Source: Pseudomonas fluorescens
GTDB taxonomy: Bacteria > Pseudomonadota > Gammaproteobacteria > Pseudomonadales > Pseudomonadaceae
Direction: 5' to 3'
NCBI RefSeq assembly: GCF_902497895.1
Contig: NZ_CABVHQ010000038.1
Span: 1 to 56,500, forward strand
Length of the DNA: 56,500 bases
The notes beneath the pieces are model-generated. The model did not search any database and had not been told where the DNA came from. It saw only the letters and a program-made list of their open reading frames with translations. Below, piece by piece: positions 33,806-41,660 of this stretch (position 1 is the first letter of the stretch; every line of letters begins with the position of its first letter). Made by a program: the position numbers and the translations under genes.

Positions 33806-34513
33806 ATGGGCGCACAGTGGAAGGTTAAACACAAAGAAGCGGCATCCAATGCCAAGGGCAAGATCTTCGGCAAGCTGGTGAAAGAGATCACCATTGCCGC
33901 GCGCAACGGCGCGGATACGGCGACCAACGCGCACCTGCGCCTGGTGGTGGAGCAGGCGAAAAAAGCCTCGATGCCTCGCGAAACCCTGGAACGCGCCATC
34001 AAGAAAGGCTCGGGCCAGCTGGGCGAAACCGTTCAGTACCATCGCGTCACGTATGAAGGCTTCGCGCCGCATCAGGTTCCGCTCATCGTCGAGTGCGTCA
34101 CCGACAATATCAACCGCACCGTCGCTGAAATTCGCGTGGCATTCCGCAAGGGCCAGTTGGGTGCTTCGGGTTCGGTTGCCTGGGACTTCAACCACGTCGG
34201 CATGATCGAAGCGTCCCCTGACAGCCCCGATGCAGATCCAGAGATGGCGGCTATAGAGGCCGGTGCCCAGGACTTCGAAGCGGGCGAAGAAGAAGGTACG
34301 ACGCTGTTCATTACCGAGCCAGCCGACCTGGACGCGGTACAAAAGGCCTTGCCTGAGCAAGGTTTTACCGTGCTGTCGGCCAAACTGGGCTACCAGCCGA
34401 AAAACCCGGTCAGCGGCTTGAGCGACGAACAAATGGCCGAAGTCGAAGCCTTCCTCGAAGGCCTCGACAACCACGATGACGTGCAGGACATGTTTGTCGG
34501 TCTGGCGGGTTAA
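33806..34513 (+). CDS. YebC/PmpR family protein (YeeN-like paralogue)
   Basis: The 235-residue protein belongs to the YebC/TACO1 family: MGAQWKVKHKEAASNAKGKIFGKLVKEI, then VEQAKKASMPRETLERAIKKG, then the middle domain (YEGFAPHQVPLIVECVTDNINRT). The N-terminus lacks the AGHSKW motif of classical YebC, which places it with the second paralogue, like YeeN of E. coli. Family members bind DNA as regulators, and more recent work ties YebC to relief of ribosome stalling on proline stretches; which applies here is unknown. It is the last core gene before the tRNA-Asn island. Confidence 0.88.
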   Translation: MGAQWKVKHKEAASNAKGKIFGKLVKEITIAARNGADTATNAHLRLVVEQAKKASMPRETLERAIKKGSGQLGETVQYHRVTYEGFAPHQVPLIVECVTDNINRTVAEIRVAFRKGQLGASGSVAWDFNHVGMIEASPDSPDADPEMAAIEAGAQDFEAGEEEGTTLFITEPADLDAVQKALPEQGFTVLSAKLGYQPKNPVSGLSDEQMAEVEAFLEGLDNHDDVQDMFVGLAG

Positions 34514-34543
34514 GGTTCTTTCTGCAAGAGCTGCGTTGGCTGC

Positions 34544-34647
34544 AAAAGATCGCAGCCTGCGGCAGCTCCTACAGGGATCCGGTACACCTGCGTTATCGTG
34601 GGTGGACCCCGATCCCCGTAGGAGCTGCCGATAGGCTGCGATCTTTT
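34544..34647. repeat. REP doublet (inverted pair)
   Basis: AAAAGATCGCAGCCTGCGGC and onward to CTCCTAC at the left is nearly mirrored by GTAGGAGCTGCCGATAGGCTGCGATCTTTT at the right, about 45 bases apart. It belongs to the same family as the elements at 6116, 51231 and 54041. Confidence 0.85.
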
Positions 34648-34838
34648 CAAGACACCGCCGATCCCCGGCTCGGCCAGCGATCTTCCACGGCCAGCCTGTT
34701 CAAATCAGGCGCACGGCGACTGGCTTCTGGATCGGTTGATCAGAGGCTGATGCAGATTCGAGTGTTTTGAGTGCAGAGCTGATTCGCAGTGAGAGCAGGG
34801 CGCTCTCGGAGTGTTGCGGGCGAATCAGTGAAAGAAGA

Positions 34839-34861
34839 TGGCTCCACGACCTGGACTCGAA
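34839..34861 (-). repeat. Attachment-site repeat: isolated copy of the tRNA-Asn 3' end
   Basis: These 23 bases (starting TGGCTCCACGACCTGGACTC) are identical to 44950-44972, the 3' end of tRNA-Asn including CCA. No other part of a tRNA is present. This is the expected scar at the far end of an element that integrated into tRNA-Asn. To its right the sequence becomes A/T-rich, unlike the flank to the left. Confidence 0.88.
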
Positions 34862-35169
34862 TGAAAACTTAAGTACCTGTTTTACAATAAATTCATGCTG
34901 ATTTCTAAAGTCTCTATCCCTACGATTATCCTAATCAAGCCAGTATTTTATGCGAGTTCTTTCAGTACCTCATGAGCGGGGCAGCGGCAACAGTAGAAAA
35001 TTAATAATCTAACGTTGGGCCTATTTCACTGAGGAGAATGCAGCGCTGTGAAACGGCTGACTGCTTGTGGCCGATTCCAGTGGGTGGTTCATAGGTGCGC
35101 AACCTGAGCGCTGTCTTATGAAGAAGTACTAATTTATGATGCCGCATTGATAAATTTGGAAACGGCATC
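34862..35169. other. A/T-rich left end of the island, upstream of the first TetR gene
   Basis: No gene is seen. The composition is clearly richer in A and T than core DNA to the left. A 9-base inverted repeat, ATGATGCCG at 35136-35144 and CGGCATCAT at 35163-35171, has an 18-base spacer and covers the start codon of the TetR gene. It could be a protein-binding site or an RNA hairpin that masks initiation. Confidence 0.5.
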
Positions 35170-35745
35170 ATGAGTACACGTTCCGACCTCCTGACCAGCG
35201 CTGAGATTCTGTTGCGTACCAAGGGCTACGCAGCCTTCAGCTATGCCGATCTGGCGGAAGACATCGGTATCAAGAAGGCGAGTATTCACCACCACTTTCC
35301 CACCAAAGAAAGTCTGGCGATCGCCATCGTTGAGAGTTATCTGTTCCGGTTCAAGAATCAGCTGGAATGCATCAATGATGAAAATACCGGCATTATCGAT
35401 CGGCTCAATGCCTTCGCCCTGATGTTCGCGCAAAGCAGTAAAAACGCGATGCTTCCACTCTGCGGCGCCCTGGCAGCGGAATTGCTGGCTTTGCCTGAAA
35501 GCCTAAAGGAATTGACGCGGGACTTTTTCGAAATCCATCTCAATTGGCTTCAGGCCAATATCGCACTGGGCCAGGCGGCAGGGGAACTCAAAGCTGAGCT
35601 GGACGGCGTGAAGGTTGCCAGGTTCATCTTGAATACGTTGGAAGGTGGCAGCTTTGTATCTTGGGCGCTGAGCGACAATTACGAACAGTCTTCAGGATTT
35701 GATTTCATTTTAGATGGGCTTCGGGTTACCGAAACGCATCACTGA
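35170..35745 (+). CDS. TetR family regulator, first of two paralogues (possible redox-sensing Cys)
   Basis: The 191-residue protein has an N-terminal TetR helix-turn-helix (YAAFSYADLAEDIGIKKASIHHHFPTKESL). The ligand domain has a lone central cysteine in LPLCGALAAELLALP (C98), at the place where NemR-type regulators have their electrophile-sensing cysteine; another Cys lies at residue 67. It is clearly paralogous to the TetR at 37674. As the first gene of the island and divergent from nothing, it probably represses the osmC block and itself. The start codon is overlapped by an inverted repeat (35136-35171). Confidence 0.88.
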   Translation: MSTRSDLLTSAEILLRTKGYAAFSYADLAEDIGIKKASIHHHFPTKESLAIAIVESYLFRFKNQLECINDENTGIIDRLNAFALMFAQSSKNAMLPLCGALAAELLALPESLKELTRDFFEIHLNWLQANIALGQAAGELKAELDGVKVARFILNTLEGGSFVSWALSDNYEQSSGFDFILDGLRVTETHH

Positions 35746-36141
35746 GGTTCGATCAGCTTTTTTCTGCGTCATAAAACGACCGATTCTGCCCCTGCTGGCT
35801 CGGTCCGTTTTCCCGCCTCGTAAGTGGTTTCAGCCGCTTAGCTCGCACTCTCTGAATTCTTTTTGCGCGCACTCAATCTGACGAGCGTACGTCTAGTCTC
35901 GCATTTGGGTTGCGGATACCTACCCATGTCTACACTTTCGGTGTGTGACCAGAAGTACAAGATTAAGTAGAAATTACTGCATTGTTATCGGAGTTATCCC
36001 TATTCAGGAAAACTCTGTCGAAGCTGGTTTTTTTGGCGATTGGTTATAAGAAGAATAATCTATTGATCGACAACCTACTAGTTGGTAGGCTTGTTTCTCT
36101 TCCGGGCCAAACGCCCGGTCCATCCGAAGAGGAACGAACAC
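35746..36141 (+). other. Control region between the first TetR gene and osmC
   Basis: No gene is seen in these 396 bases. The region is comparatively A/T-rich and contains the operator-like motif at 36074-36089 about 50 bases before the osmC start. It most likely holds the promoter of the osmC-sdr-tetR-dsbA-trx block. Confidence 0.5.
36074..36089 (+). promoter_or_regulatory. Operator-like inverted repeat upstream of osmC
   Basis: CCTACTAGTTGGTAGG has arms CCTAC and GTAGG around six bases. It lies 53 bases before the osmC start codon. A version with 13 of 16 bases identical stands at 42051-42066, 58 bases upstream of the AhpD/CMD gene that leads the opposite block. Such a pair suggests one TetR repressor controlling both blocks; no other copy was found in the island. 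Confidence 0.6.
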
Positions 36142-36696
36142 ATGAGCAACAACCTGAATGGTATCGATGTCGCCGCACTCCAGCAGTTTGCCCAAGGCGT
36201 TGCTGAGGATGCGACCAAGCGCCACGCGAGCTTCAACGTCAAGACTCAGTGGAAAGGCCAGACTCGCTCTGTGGCCAAAGTCAATCGCTACAGTCTGGCC
36301 GGTGAAACCTATTCGCGGGATTTCGAAATCGTCGCCGATGAGCCTAATGAATTGCTGGGCCAAAACACTGCGCCTAACCCTCAAGAGCTGCTGATGGCCG
36401 CTCTCAACGCCTGCATGTCGGTCGGTTATGCCGCCAACGCCGCGATGATGGGTATCAATATTCACAGCCTGGAAATCGAAACGGACGGCACCCTCGACCT
36501 GCAAGGCTTCCTGGGCCTCGACGAGAGCGTCAACCCAGGTTACGACGAAGTGAGTGTGGTGATTCGACTGCACACCGACGCCTCCCGTGAGCGCGTTGAA
36601 GAACTGCACAAAGTGGTGCTCAAAACCTCGGTCAACTACGCCAACTTCTCGAAAGCCATCCGCATGGTGCCAACCCTCGAAGTGCGTGAGGGCTGA
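36142..36696 (+). CDS. OsmC family protein with a single cysteine
   Basis: The 184-residue protein has the OsmC fold pattern (AKVNRYSLAGETYSRDFEIVADEP, NPQELLMAALNACMSVGYA). The first reactive cysteine is present (C91). The second, normally in a C-P-x-S-like context late in the protein, is Ser in KTSVNYANF (S163). Classical OsmC uses both to reduce organic hydroperoxides, so this protein probably has a different thiol chemistry or needs a partner such as the thioredoxin encoded in the block. AGAGGAA precedes the ATG at 36142; the frame is open upstream but non-coding. It is preceded by the shared operator motif. Confidence 0.85.
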   Translation: MSNNLNGIDVAALQQFAQGVAEDATKRHASFNVKTQWKGQTRSVAKVNRYSLAGETYSRDFEIVADEPNELLGQNTAPNPQELLMAALNACMSVGYAANAAMMGINIHSLEIETDGTLDLQGFLGLDESVNPGYDEVSVVIRLHTDASRERVEELHKVVLKTSVNYANFSKAIRMVPTLEVREG

Positions 36697-36794
36697 TTCG
36701 CTCGTTTCAAAGACATTCAAACCTTGCGTGCACCAGCAGGCAGCCAGCCGCCTTGGTGCCGACCCTAATTAGTTCTGGATAACCGGAGTCTGCA

Positions 36795-37568
36795 ATGAAC
36801 GATTTTTTCAAAGGTAAAAAACTGCTAGTTGTCGGTGGCACCAGTGGCATGGGCTTGGAAACGGCCCGCATGGTGCTCAAGGCAGGCGGCAGCGTGGTGC
36901 TCACCGGCAGCAAGCAAGACAAGGCCGATGCGGTGCGTAACGAGCTGAGCCCGCTGGGCCCTGTGTCGGTGATCGTCGCCAACCTGATGACTGAAGAAGG
37001 CATGAATTTTGTTCGCAAGGAAATCAATGCCAACCATAGCGATATCAGCCTGATGGTGAACTCCGCCGGGATCTTTATTCCCAAGCCGTTCACCGAGCAC
37101 GATGAGGCCGAGTACGACATGTACCTGTCTCTGAACCGTGCGACCTTCTTCATCACCCAGGCAGTGGTCAAGAACATGCTGGCTGCCAAGCGCGAAGGGG
37201 CGATTGTCAATGTTGGCTCCATCGGTGCGCAGGCCGCATTGGCAGGTTCACCGGCCTCTGCCTACTCCATGGCAAAGGCAGGTCTGCATGCGCTGACACG
37301 CAACCTGGCAATCGAATTGGCTCACTCGGGTATCCGGGTCAACGCCGTCTCACCAGGGATCGTTCACACCTCAATCTATGAAGGGTTCATGGACAAAGAG
37401 GCGATCCCGGAAGCGATGAAGTCGCTGAACGATTTCCACCCCCTGGGACGAGTCGGTGTTCCCGAAGACGTCGCGAACACCATCCTGTTCCTGCTGTCGG
37501 ACAAGACGTCCTGGGTGACCGGCGCAATCTGGGACGTGGATGCTGGAATTATGGCTGTTAGGGCCTGA
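36795..37568 (+). CDS. SDR family NAD(P)-dependent oxidoreductase
   Basis: The 257-residue short-chain dehydrogenase has the cofactor loop GGTSGMG (residues 14-20), NSAG at 89-92, and the catalytic Ser-Tyr-Lys set S142, Y157 and K161 (SAYSMAK). GGCSVVLTGSK-type residues after strand 2 (TGSKQDK) suggest NADP(H), though this is weak. CCGGAG lies upstream of the ATG. In related stress loci this gene accompanies osmC and OYE, where it may reduce carbonyl by-products; the substrate here is unknown. A short hairpin follows. Confidence 0.87.
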   Translation: MNDFFKGKKLLVVGGTSGMGLETARMVLKAGGSVVLTGSKQDKADAVRNELSPLGPVSVIVANLMTEEGMNFVRKEINANHSDISLMVNSAGIFIPKPFTEHDEAEYDMYLSLNRATFFITQAVVKNMLAAKREGAIVNVGSIGAQAALAGSPASAYSMAKAGLHALTRNLAIELAHSGIRVNAVSPGIVHTSIYEGFMDKEAIPEAMKSLNDFHPLGRVGVPEDVANTILFLLSDKTSWVTGAIWDVDAGIMAVRA

Positions 37569-37591
37569 CCACGGTGGCGAGCGCGGCCTGA

Positions 37592-37618
37592 TGAAAGCTC
37601 CCATCGCGGGAGCTTTCA
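37592..37618 (+). terminator. Hairpin between the SDR gene and the second TetR gene
   Basis: TGAAAGCTCCC pairs exactly with GGGAGCTTTCA around a 5-base loop. There is no T run, so it may lower rather than stop read-through into the second TetR gene. Confidence 0.6.
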
Positions 37619-37673
37619 CGCCTTCACTCAGTACAAGTGAAAGAAGGCTGAATGCTGGCTGCAGGAGTCTTCA

Positions 37674-38246
37674 ATGTCGATCACGACAAAAGCGGCGCTG
37701 TTGAGAGCCGCGGAAACCCAAATGCGCTCCAAGGGCTATTCCGCGTTCAGTTATGCCGATCTTGCGGCGCAGATCGGCATTAGAAAAGCCAGTATTCACC
37801 ATCACTTCCCGACCAAGGAAAGCCTGGGCGCGGAGTTGATCAAGGACTACATCAAACGCTTCGATGCGACCCTCAGTTCGATCGAAGAAACGCATGTCGA
37901 TCCGCTGCTGCGACTTCGTGGTTTTGCCCGGCTTTTCATCATTAGCGCCAACGAGGGGCTGCTGCCCTTGTGTGGTGCCCTGGCGGCAGAAATGGCGGCA
38001 CTGCCGCTGTCGCTGCAAGGGCTCACTCGGGCGTTCTTTGAAACCCAGCTCGATTGGCTTCAGGCCACCCTCAATGCAGGGGTCCGGCAGCGCAACTGGT
38101 CGCTGGACAAACCCGTTGAGACCTACGCGTTCATGCTGCTGAGCAGCCTGGAGGGAGCGAGCCTTATCGATTGGACATTGGGCCGATCAACCGACCCGTT
38201 GGCAGGCTTCGATCATTTGCTTGAAACGCTGGTAACGCGGTCTTGA
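37674..38246 (+). CDS. TetR family regulator, second paralogue
   Basis: The 190-residue regulator shares with the first island TetR the segments FSYADLA..IGI.KASIHHHFPTKESL, the C-terminal-domain cysteine in LPLCGALAAEMAALP (C100, its only cysteine), and the FFE..L.WLQA motif. Duplicated regulators of this kind could sense different electrophiles or form mixed dimers. It begins 105 bases after the SDR gene, with AGGAG upstream of the ATG. It lies 23 bases before the dsbA-like gene, so it belongs to the same transcription unit. Confidence 0.88.
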   Translation: MSITTKAALLRAAETQMRSKGYSAFSYADLAAQIGIRKASIHHHFPTKESLGAELIKDYIKRFDATLSSIEETHVDPLLRLRGFARLFIISANEGLLPLCGALAAEMAALPLSLQGLTRAFFETQLDWLQATLNAGVRQRNWSLDKPVETYAFMLLSSLEGASLIDWTLGRSTDPLAGFDHLLETLVTRS

Positions 38247-38269
38247 TTTCTTTGAGTACAGGACGAGTC

Positions 38270-38968
38270 ATGCAAACTTCTTCGAAAAAATATGCAGTGG
38301 ATATCTGGTCTGATTTTGTTTGCCCTTGGTGCTGGGTAGCCAAGCGTCGATTCGAGCAGGCGCTCGATAAATTTGCTGAAAAAGACAATGTACAAGTCAA
38401 CGTCAGGGCCTATCGTCTGGCGGCGAATCAAGCGCCAGAGCCTATGATCGCAGCCCTTAAACGCAAGCTCGGCAATCCGGATTCCGCTGCCGCGATGATG
38501 AACACCGTCAGTAAATATGGTCGGGCCGATGGGCTTGATTACCGCTTTGACAGCATGCTGTTTGGCGATACCGCAGATGCCCATGTACTGGTCAAGGCGG
38601 TTGCGGACGAAGTCGTTAAAAAACGCTTGGTCGAGGCGCTGTATGAGCAAAGCACCTCCCATGGTCAGTCGCTGTTTGGTCGCGGCAGCCTGGAGGCCAT
38701 AGCCAAGACCGTAGGTGTTTCGGACGCGTTAATCCAACGGGCGTGGTCATCCGTTGAATTGCGCGAAGAGATGGAGGAAGACGAACATATCGCCGCGCAA
38801 CTAGGTTCGGGCGTGCCTTTGTTTGTATTCGATAATGCCTTCTCATTGTCCGGTGCTCAGCCTGAGGCTGCTTTTCTTGAAGCGCTGAACAAGATGCAGG
38901 AGAAGTCGAAAGTCGAAGATGACGCATTCAGCAGTCAAGTCTGCGGCATAGATGGCTGCAAAATTTGA
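38270..38968 (+). CDS. DsbA family oxidoreductase (FrnE-like, cytosolic)
   Basis: The 232-residue protein has the FrnE/2-hydroxychromene isomerase type of DsbA fold with the active-site motif C18-PW-C21 (WSDFVCPWCWVAKRRFEQAL). It has no signal peptide, so it works in the cytosol, probably in thiol-disulfide exchange. C-terminal cysteines (QVCGIDGC) could be extra redox sites. The C-terminal GVPLFVFDNAFSLSGAQ with cis-Pro is typical. The ATG at 38270 follows AGGACGAG; the earlier in-frame ATG is less likely. Neighbours are the second tetR and trx. Confidence 0.87.
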   Translation: MQTSSKKYAVDIWSDFVCPWCWVAKRRFEQALDKFAEKDNVQVNVRAYRLAANQAPEPMIAALKRKLGNPDSAAAMMNTVSKYGRADGLDYRFDSMLFGDTADAHVLVKAVADEVVKKRLVEALYEQSTSHGQSLFGRGSLEAIAKTVGVSDALIQRAWSSVELREEMEEDEHIAAQLGSGVPLFVFDNAFSLSGAQPEAAFLEALNKMQEKSKVEDDAFSSQVCGIDGCKI

Positions 38969-39031
38969 TCAGCAGAAGCGGTGCGGCACTGGGTTGTGCC
39001 GCCCTTCATCCATATTGAGAGCGAGATCCAA

Positions 39032-39361
39032 ATGAGCCGTATCGTTGAGTTGAGTGCTCAGCAGTTCGCCCGCTTTGTGGCCAAAGGCAGCAGCGTCGTG
39101 CTGTTTTCAGCGTCCTGGTGCAAGCCTTGTCAGGAGATGAAGCCGGTCTTTCATGCTTTGGAAGAAAAGCTTCACTCCCTGGCGGCTTTTGCAAAGATTG
39201 ATGTGGCGGTGTCTCCGACGATCGCGCAAATGTACGGTATCCGGGCGGTGCCATCCTTGGCGGTGTTCCATGAGGGGCGGCTGCTGCGGGTCATGCCCGG
39301 ATCCCGTTCAGTTGGAACAATGAAAAAAGCCATTCTTGCGGAGTTGGAAGAGGCGATTTAA
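39032..39361 (+). CDS. Thioredoxin family protein
   Basis: The 109-residue protein has the thioredoxin fold with active site W29-C30-K-P-C33 (SASWCKPCQEM), where thioredoxin proper has WCGPC. The cis-Pro is in IRAVPSLAVFHEG. No signal peptide is present. In allicin-tolerance loci a thioredoxin of this type reduces disulfides formed by allicin. The start at 39032 gives a normal N-terminus (MSRIVELSAQQF) and follows GCGAGA; the frame opens 51 bases earlier. It is the last gene of the plus-strand block and converges with the kef remnant. Confidence 0.88.
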   Translation: MSRIVELSAQQFARFVAKGSSVVLFSASWCKPCQEMKPVFHALEEKLHSLAAFAKIDVAVSPTIAQMYGIRAVPSLAVFHEGRLLRVMPGSRSVGTMKKAILAELEEAI

Positions 39362-39375
39362 CCGAACCTCCTCCA

Positions 39376-40132
39376 TCAGCGGTCAGGCTGATCAGCCTGG
39401 CGTTCTTTTTCATCCCTCGGGTGTGGATTTGCCCCGGACCAGTTATCGATGGGATGAGCGCGGTCTTCGTTGAAGATTTCCGTTAACAGCGCGTTGGCCC
39501 GTTTGTAGGCGTCATACTTGAACTCGGTATCATCCACAGGCTGCGCGGCCATTTCTTCCAGCATCTCCAGGTTCAGGCGACGGAATCGATCCGCTCGTTC
39601 GCGGGCTTTGTAGCGACCAATGCCCAGTTGCTCCAATGCCCTGCGGCCCAAGGACAATGCGAAAGCAGGGTCGAGGGGCAGCGTTGAAAGCACCGTGGAC
39701 AGCCACAGGCGTCAGCCTGCGCATCTGGCAGTAGGTCGCGGTCGCATGCAGGGGTTGGGTAAGCACCGAAAACCCGGGGGTGGTCACCCATGTCGAACTG
39801 GTCGTGCTCGCCGCCGGTGGTCACGGCCCACAACAAGCTCTTACTTTTGAGTGCGGTGTCGCCTTTGCCATAGGCCCACCCTTGGGTGAAGACTTTATCG
39901 ATCCACAATCTCAGCAGCGGCGGGCAGCTGTACCAGTACAGCGGATGTTGCAGGATCAGAAGCTCTGCCTGTTCGAGGGATTGCTGCTCGGCTTGGACAT
40001 CGATGTTGAAGTCCGGGTACAGGTCATAAAGGGAGCGTATGACCACATCCGGGTTATTGGAGGCTTGCCTGAGCATCACCTCGTTAACCTTGGATTTGTC
40101 GGGGTAAGGGTGAGCGTAATGATCAGAATCAT
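39376..40132 (-). pseudogene. Collapsed kefF-kefC remnant
   Basis: The first part matches KefF, the NAD(P)H quinone reductase subunit of the glutathione-gated K+ efflux channel: YAHPYPDKSK, IRSLYDLYPDFNID, QHPLYWYSCPPLLRLWIDKV, LLWAVTTGGEHDQF. The initiator reads ATGATTCTGATCATT (MILII), but one T is missing at about 40118, so the frame is lost before YAHPYP. An extra base in the G run at 39776-39780 breaks it again before GFSVLTQPLHATATYC. After VHGAF, near 39690, the sequence jumps to the last part of KefC in another frame (LSLGRRALEQLGIG, ERADRFRRLNLEMLEEMA, DAYKRANALLTEI). The KefF end and most of KefC are missing. Both genes are non-functional. Confidence 0.9.
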
Positions 40133-40173
40133 TGGGAGCATTCCACGACAAATCGCGAGTTCATTCAGAACGA

Positions 40174-40221
40174 AAAAACTCTCTGGTCGGTGGGCATAAA
40201 GATGCCCAGCGACCAGAGAGT
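40174..40221 (-). terminator. Rho-independent terminator after the tautomerase gene
   Basis: On the minus strand CTCTCTGGTCG and GGGCAT pair with ATGCCC and CGACCAGAGAG around a 4-base loop, followed by TTTTTTCG. It is 22 bases after the tautomerase stop and separates that block from the kefF remnant. Confidence 0.88.
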
Positions 40222-40242
40222 CGCTTCTTGGGGATGGAACCC

Positions 40243-40461
40243 TTATTTACCTACTTGCAGTTTCAATATGTCCTGCGCAGTCACGGGTTCGCCAGCGATT
40301 CCCCAATCTCCGCTTTTGACCTCTTCGAAGATGACCCAGGTGAGGGCGCGCATGTTTTCACCTTCTACAGACACCATGGCGTCCGTCACTTTCTGGATGA
40401 CTTCGGCTTTCTGCTTGTCGGTAAAAACGCCTTCAATGCCTTTGATGGTAACGAGAGGCAT
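40243..40461 (-). CDS. 4-oxalocrotonate tautomerase family protein
   Basis: The 72-residue protein begins Met-Pro (MPLVTIKGIEGVFTDKQKAE), so processing gives the catalytic N-terminal proline of this superfamily. Arginine 38 in ENMRALTWV may be the substrate-binding arginine. The family tautomerises or hydrolyses small enol and halogenated acids; the substrate here is unknown, but this gene is a regular member of allicin-tolerance loci. AAGGAG stands eight bases before the ATG. It follows the Old Yellow Enzyme gene at 48 bases and is closed by a strong terminator. Confidence 0.85.
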   Translation of the reverse strand: MPLVTIKGIEGVFTDKQKAEVIQKVTDAMVSVEGENMRALTWVIFEEVKSGDWGIAGEPVTAQDILKLQVGK

Positions 40462-40509
40462 GGTGTGCTCCTTAACGTCTGAAGTGGACAGTGATGAAAC
40501 AGCGAATAA

Positions 40510-41616
40510 TCAGGCTTTGGCTGCAATGTATTCCGGGTAGTCGGTGTAACCCTTGGCAATGCGATCGCTGACACCGTAGTAAGTCGCGCGATCACCCTCT
40601 GCCAGTGGCCAGCCGTTCTGCATGCGCTCTACCAGGTCAGGGTTGGCGATGTAGGCCGTACCGAAGGCGATCAAGTCGAGTTCACCTTTGGCCAGTTCCG
40701 ACTCAGCGAGGGCTTGGGTGAACCCACCGGCAGCCATCAAGGTGCCTTTGTAGGCTTCACGGAACGCAGCGCTGAAACCAGGCGGCGTTTGCGCGGCGAC
40801 GATGGTCGGTTGGTAGTTCAGGTGGACGTAGGCCAGTTCGCGTTCATTAAGCGCTGCCGCCATGCTCATCCAGGTTTCTGCTTCACCTTCGTACACACCA
40901 AAGTCATACAGGCGGCCAAACGGCGAGAACCGTACGCCAATCTTCGAGCCGCCGATTTCGGCAGCAATCGCGTCAATGGTTTCCAGCAGAAAGCGCTGGC
41001 GATTGGCGATAGAGCCACCGTACTGGTCGGTACGGGTGTTCAAGGCGCTGCTGAGGAACTGATCGAACAGGAACCCGTTGGCAGCCATGATTTCGATACC
41101 GTCAAAACCGGCCTCCATCGCCATACGCGCAGACTTCACAAAGTCAGCGATGACACGTTTCACTTCATCCGTTTCCAGCGCACGAGGCACGCTGGGTTGC
41201 ACAGGACCGGATTCGCCAGGCTCGATCCAGGCATATACCGTGGTATCGACCGCCGGCTGAGTACCCGAAGAAACCGGAATCATGCCATGCACCGAAATAT
41301 GGGACATACGGCCAACGTGCCATAACTGCGCGAAGATCTTCCCGCCCTTGAAATGCACCGCGTCGGTGACCTGACGCCAGCCTGGCAAGTGTTCGTCGGT
41401 ATAAATACCTGGGGTGTACAGGTAGCCACGGGCTTCGTCGGAAATCGGCAGGCCTTCGGTGATCAGCAGACCAGCAGAAGCACGCTGTGCGTAATACAGC
41501 GTGGTGAACTCGTTAGGGATGTTGTCTAGGGTCCGGGTGCGAGTCATGGGGGCCATAACGACCCGGTTTTTTAGCGCAGTACCGGACAGATCGTAAGGGG
41601 TGAGCAGCTTATTCAT
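40510..41616 (-). CDS. Old Yellow Enzyme family alkene reductase with altered active site
   Basis: The 368-residue FMN enzyme is full length and of the NemA/XenB class: LKNRVVMAPMTRTR, FAQLWHVGRMSH, NTRTDQYGGSIANRQRFLLE and LIAFGTAYIANPDL. In the family, the motif H-x-x-N/H-x-Y holds the substrate carbonyl (His, Asn/His) and donates a proton (Tyr). Here it reads IEIMAANGFLFDQFL: M177, N180 and F182. So His and Tyr are both replaced, and activity on usual enones may be low or of changed range. The gene lies 44 bases after the AhpD/CMD gene and before the tautomerase, so the three form one unit. Confidence 0.9.
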   Translation of the reverse strand: MNKLLTPYDLSGTALKNRVVMAPMTRTRTLDNIPNEFTTLYYAQRASAGLLITEGLPISDEARGYLYTPGIYTDEHLPGWRQVTDAVHFKGGKIFAQLWHVGRMSHISVHGMIPVSSGTQPAVDTTVYAWIEPGESGPVQPSVPRALETDEVKRVIADFVKSARMAMEAGFDGIEIMAANGFLFDQFLSSALNTRTDQYGGSIANRQRFLLETIDAIAAEIGGSKIGVRFSPFGRLYDFGVYEGEAETWMSMAAALNERELAYVHLNYQPTIVAAQTPPGFSAAFREAYKGTLMAAGGFTQALAESELAKGELDLIAFGTAYIANPDLVERMQNGWPLAEGDRATYYGVSDRIAKGYTDYPEYIAAKA

Positions 41617-41660
41617 GATTAGTCTCGAAGTCGTTAACAGGTTGAAAGTCAGCGTTTGAT

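Noticed and set aside
34514..34838. Including the region right after the YebC paralogue in the island
   Set aside because: The direct repeat begins at 34839 and the REP doublet at 34544 is typical of core DNA, so this stretch is outside the island.
39573..40151. Intact 192-residue NAD(P)H oxidoreductase read from 40151
   Set aside because: Start would be TTG, the first residues and last 70 residues do not match KefF, and the matching ends lie in other frames, so the gene is broken.
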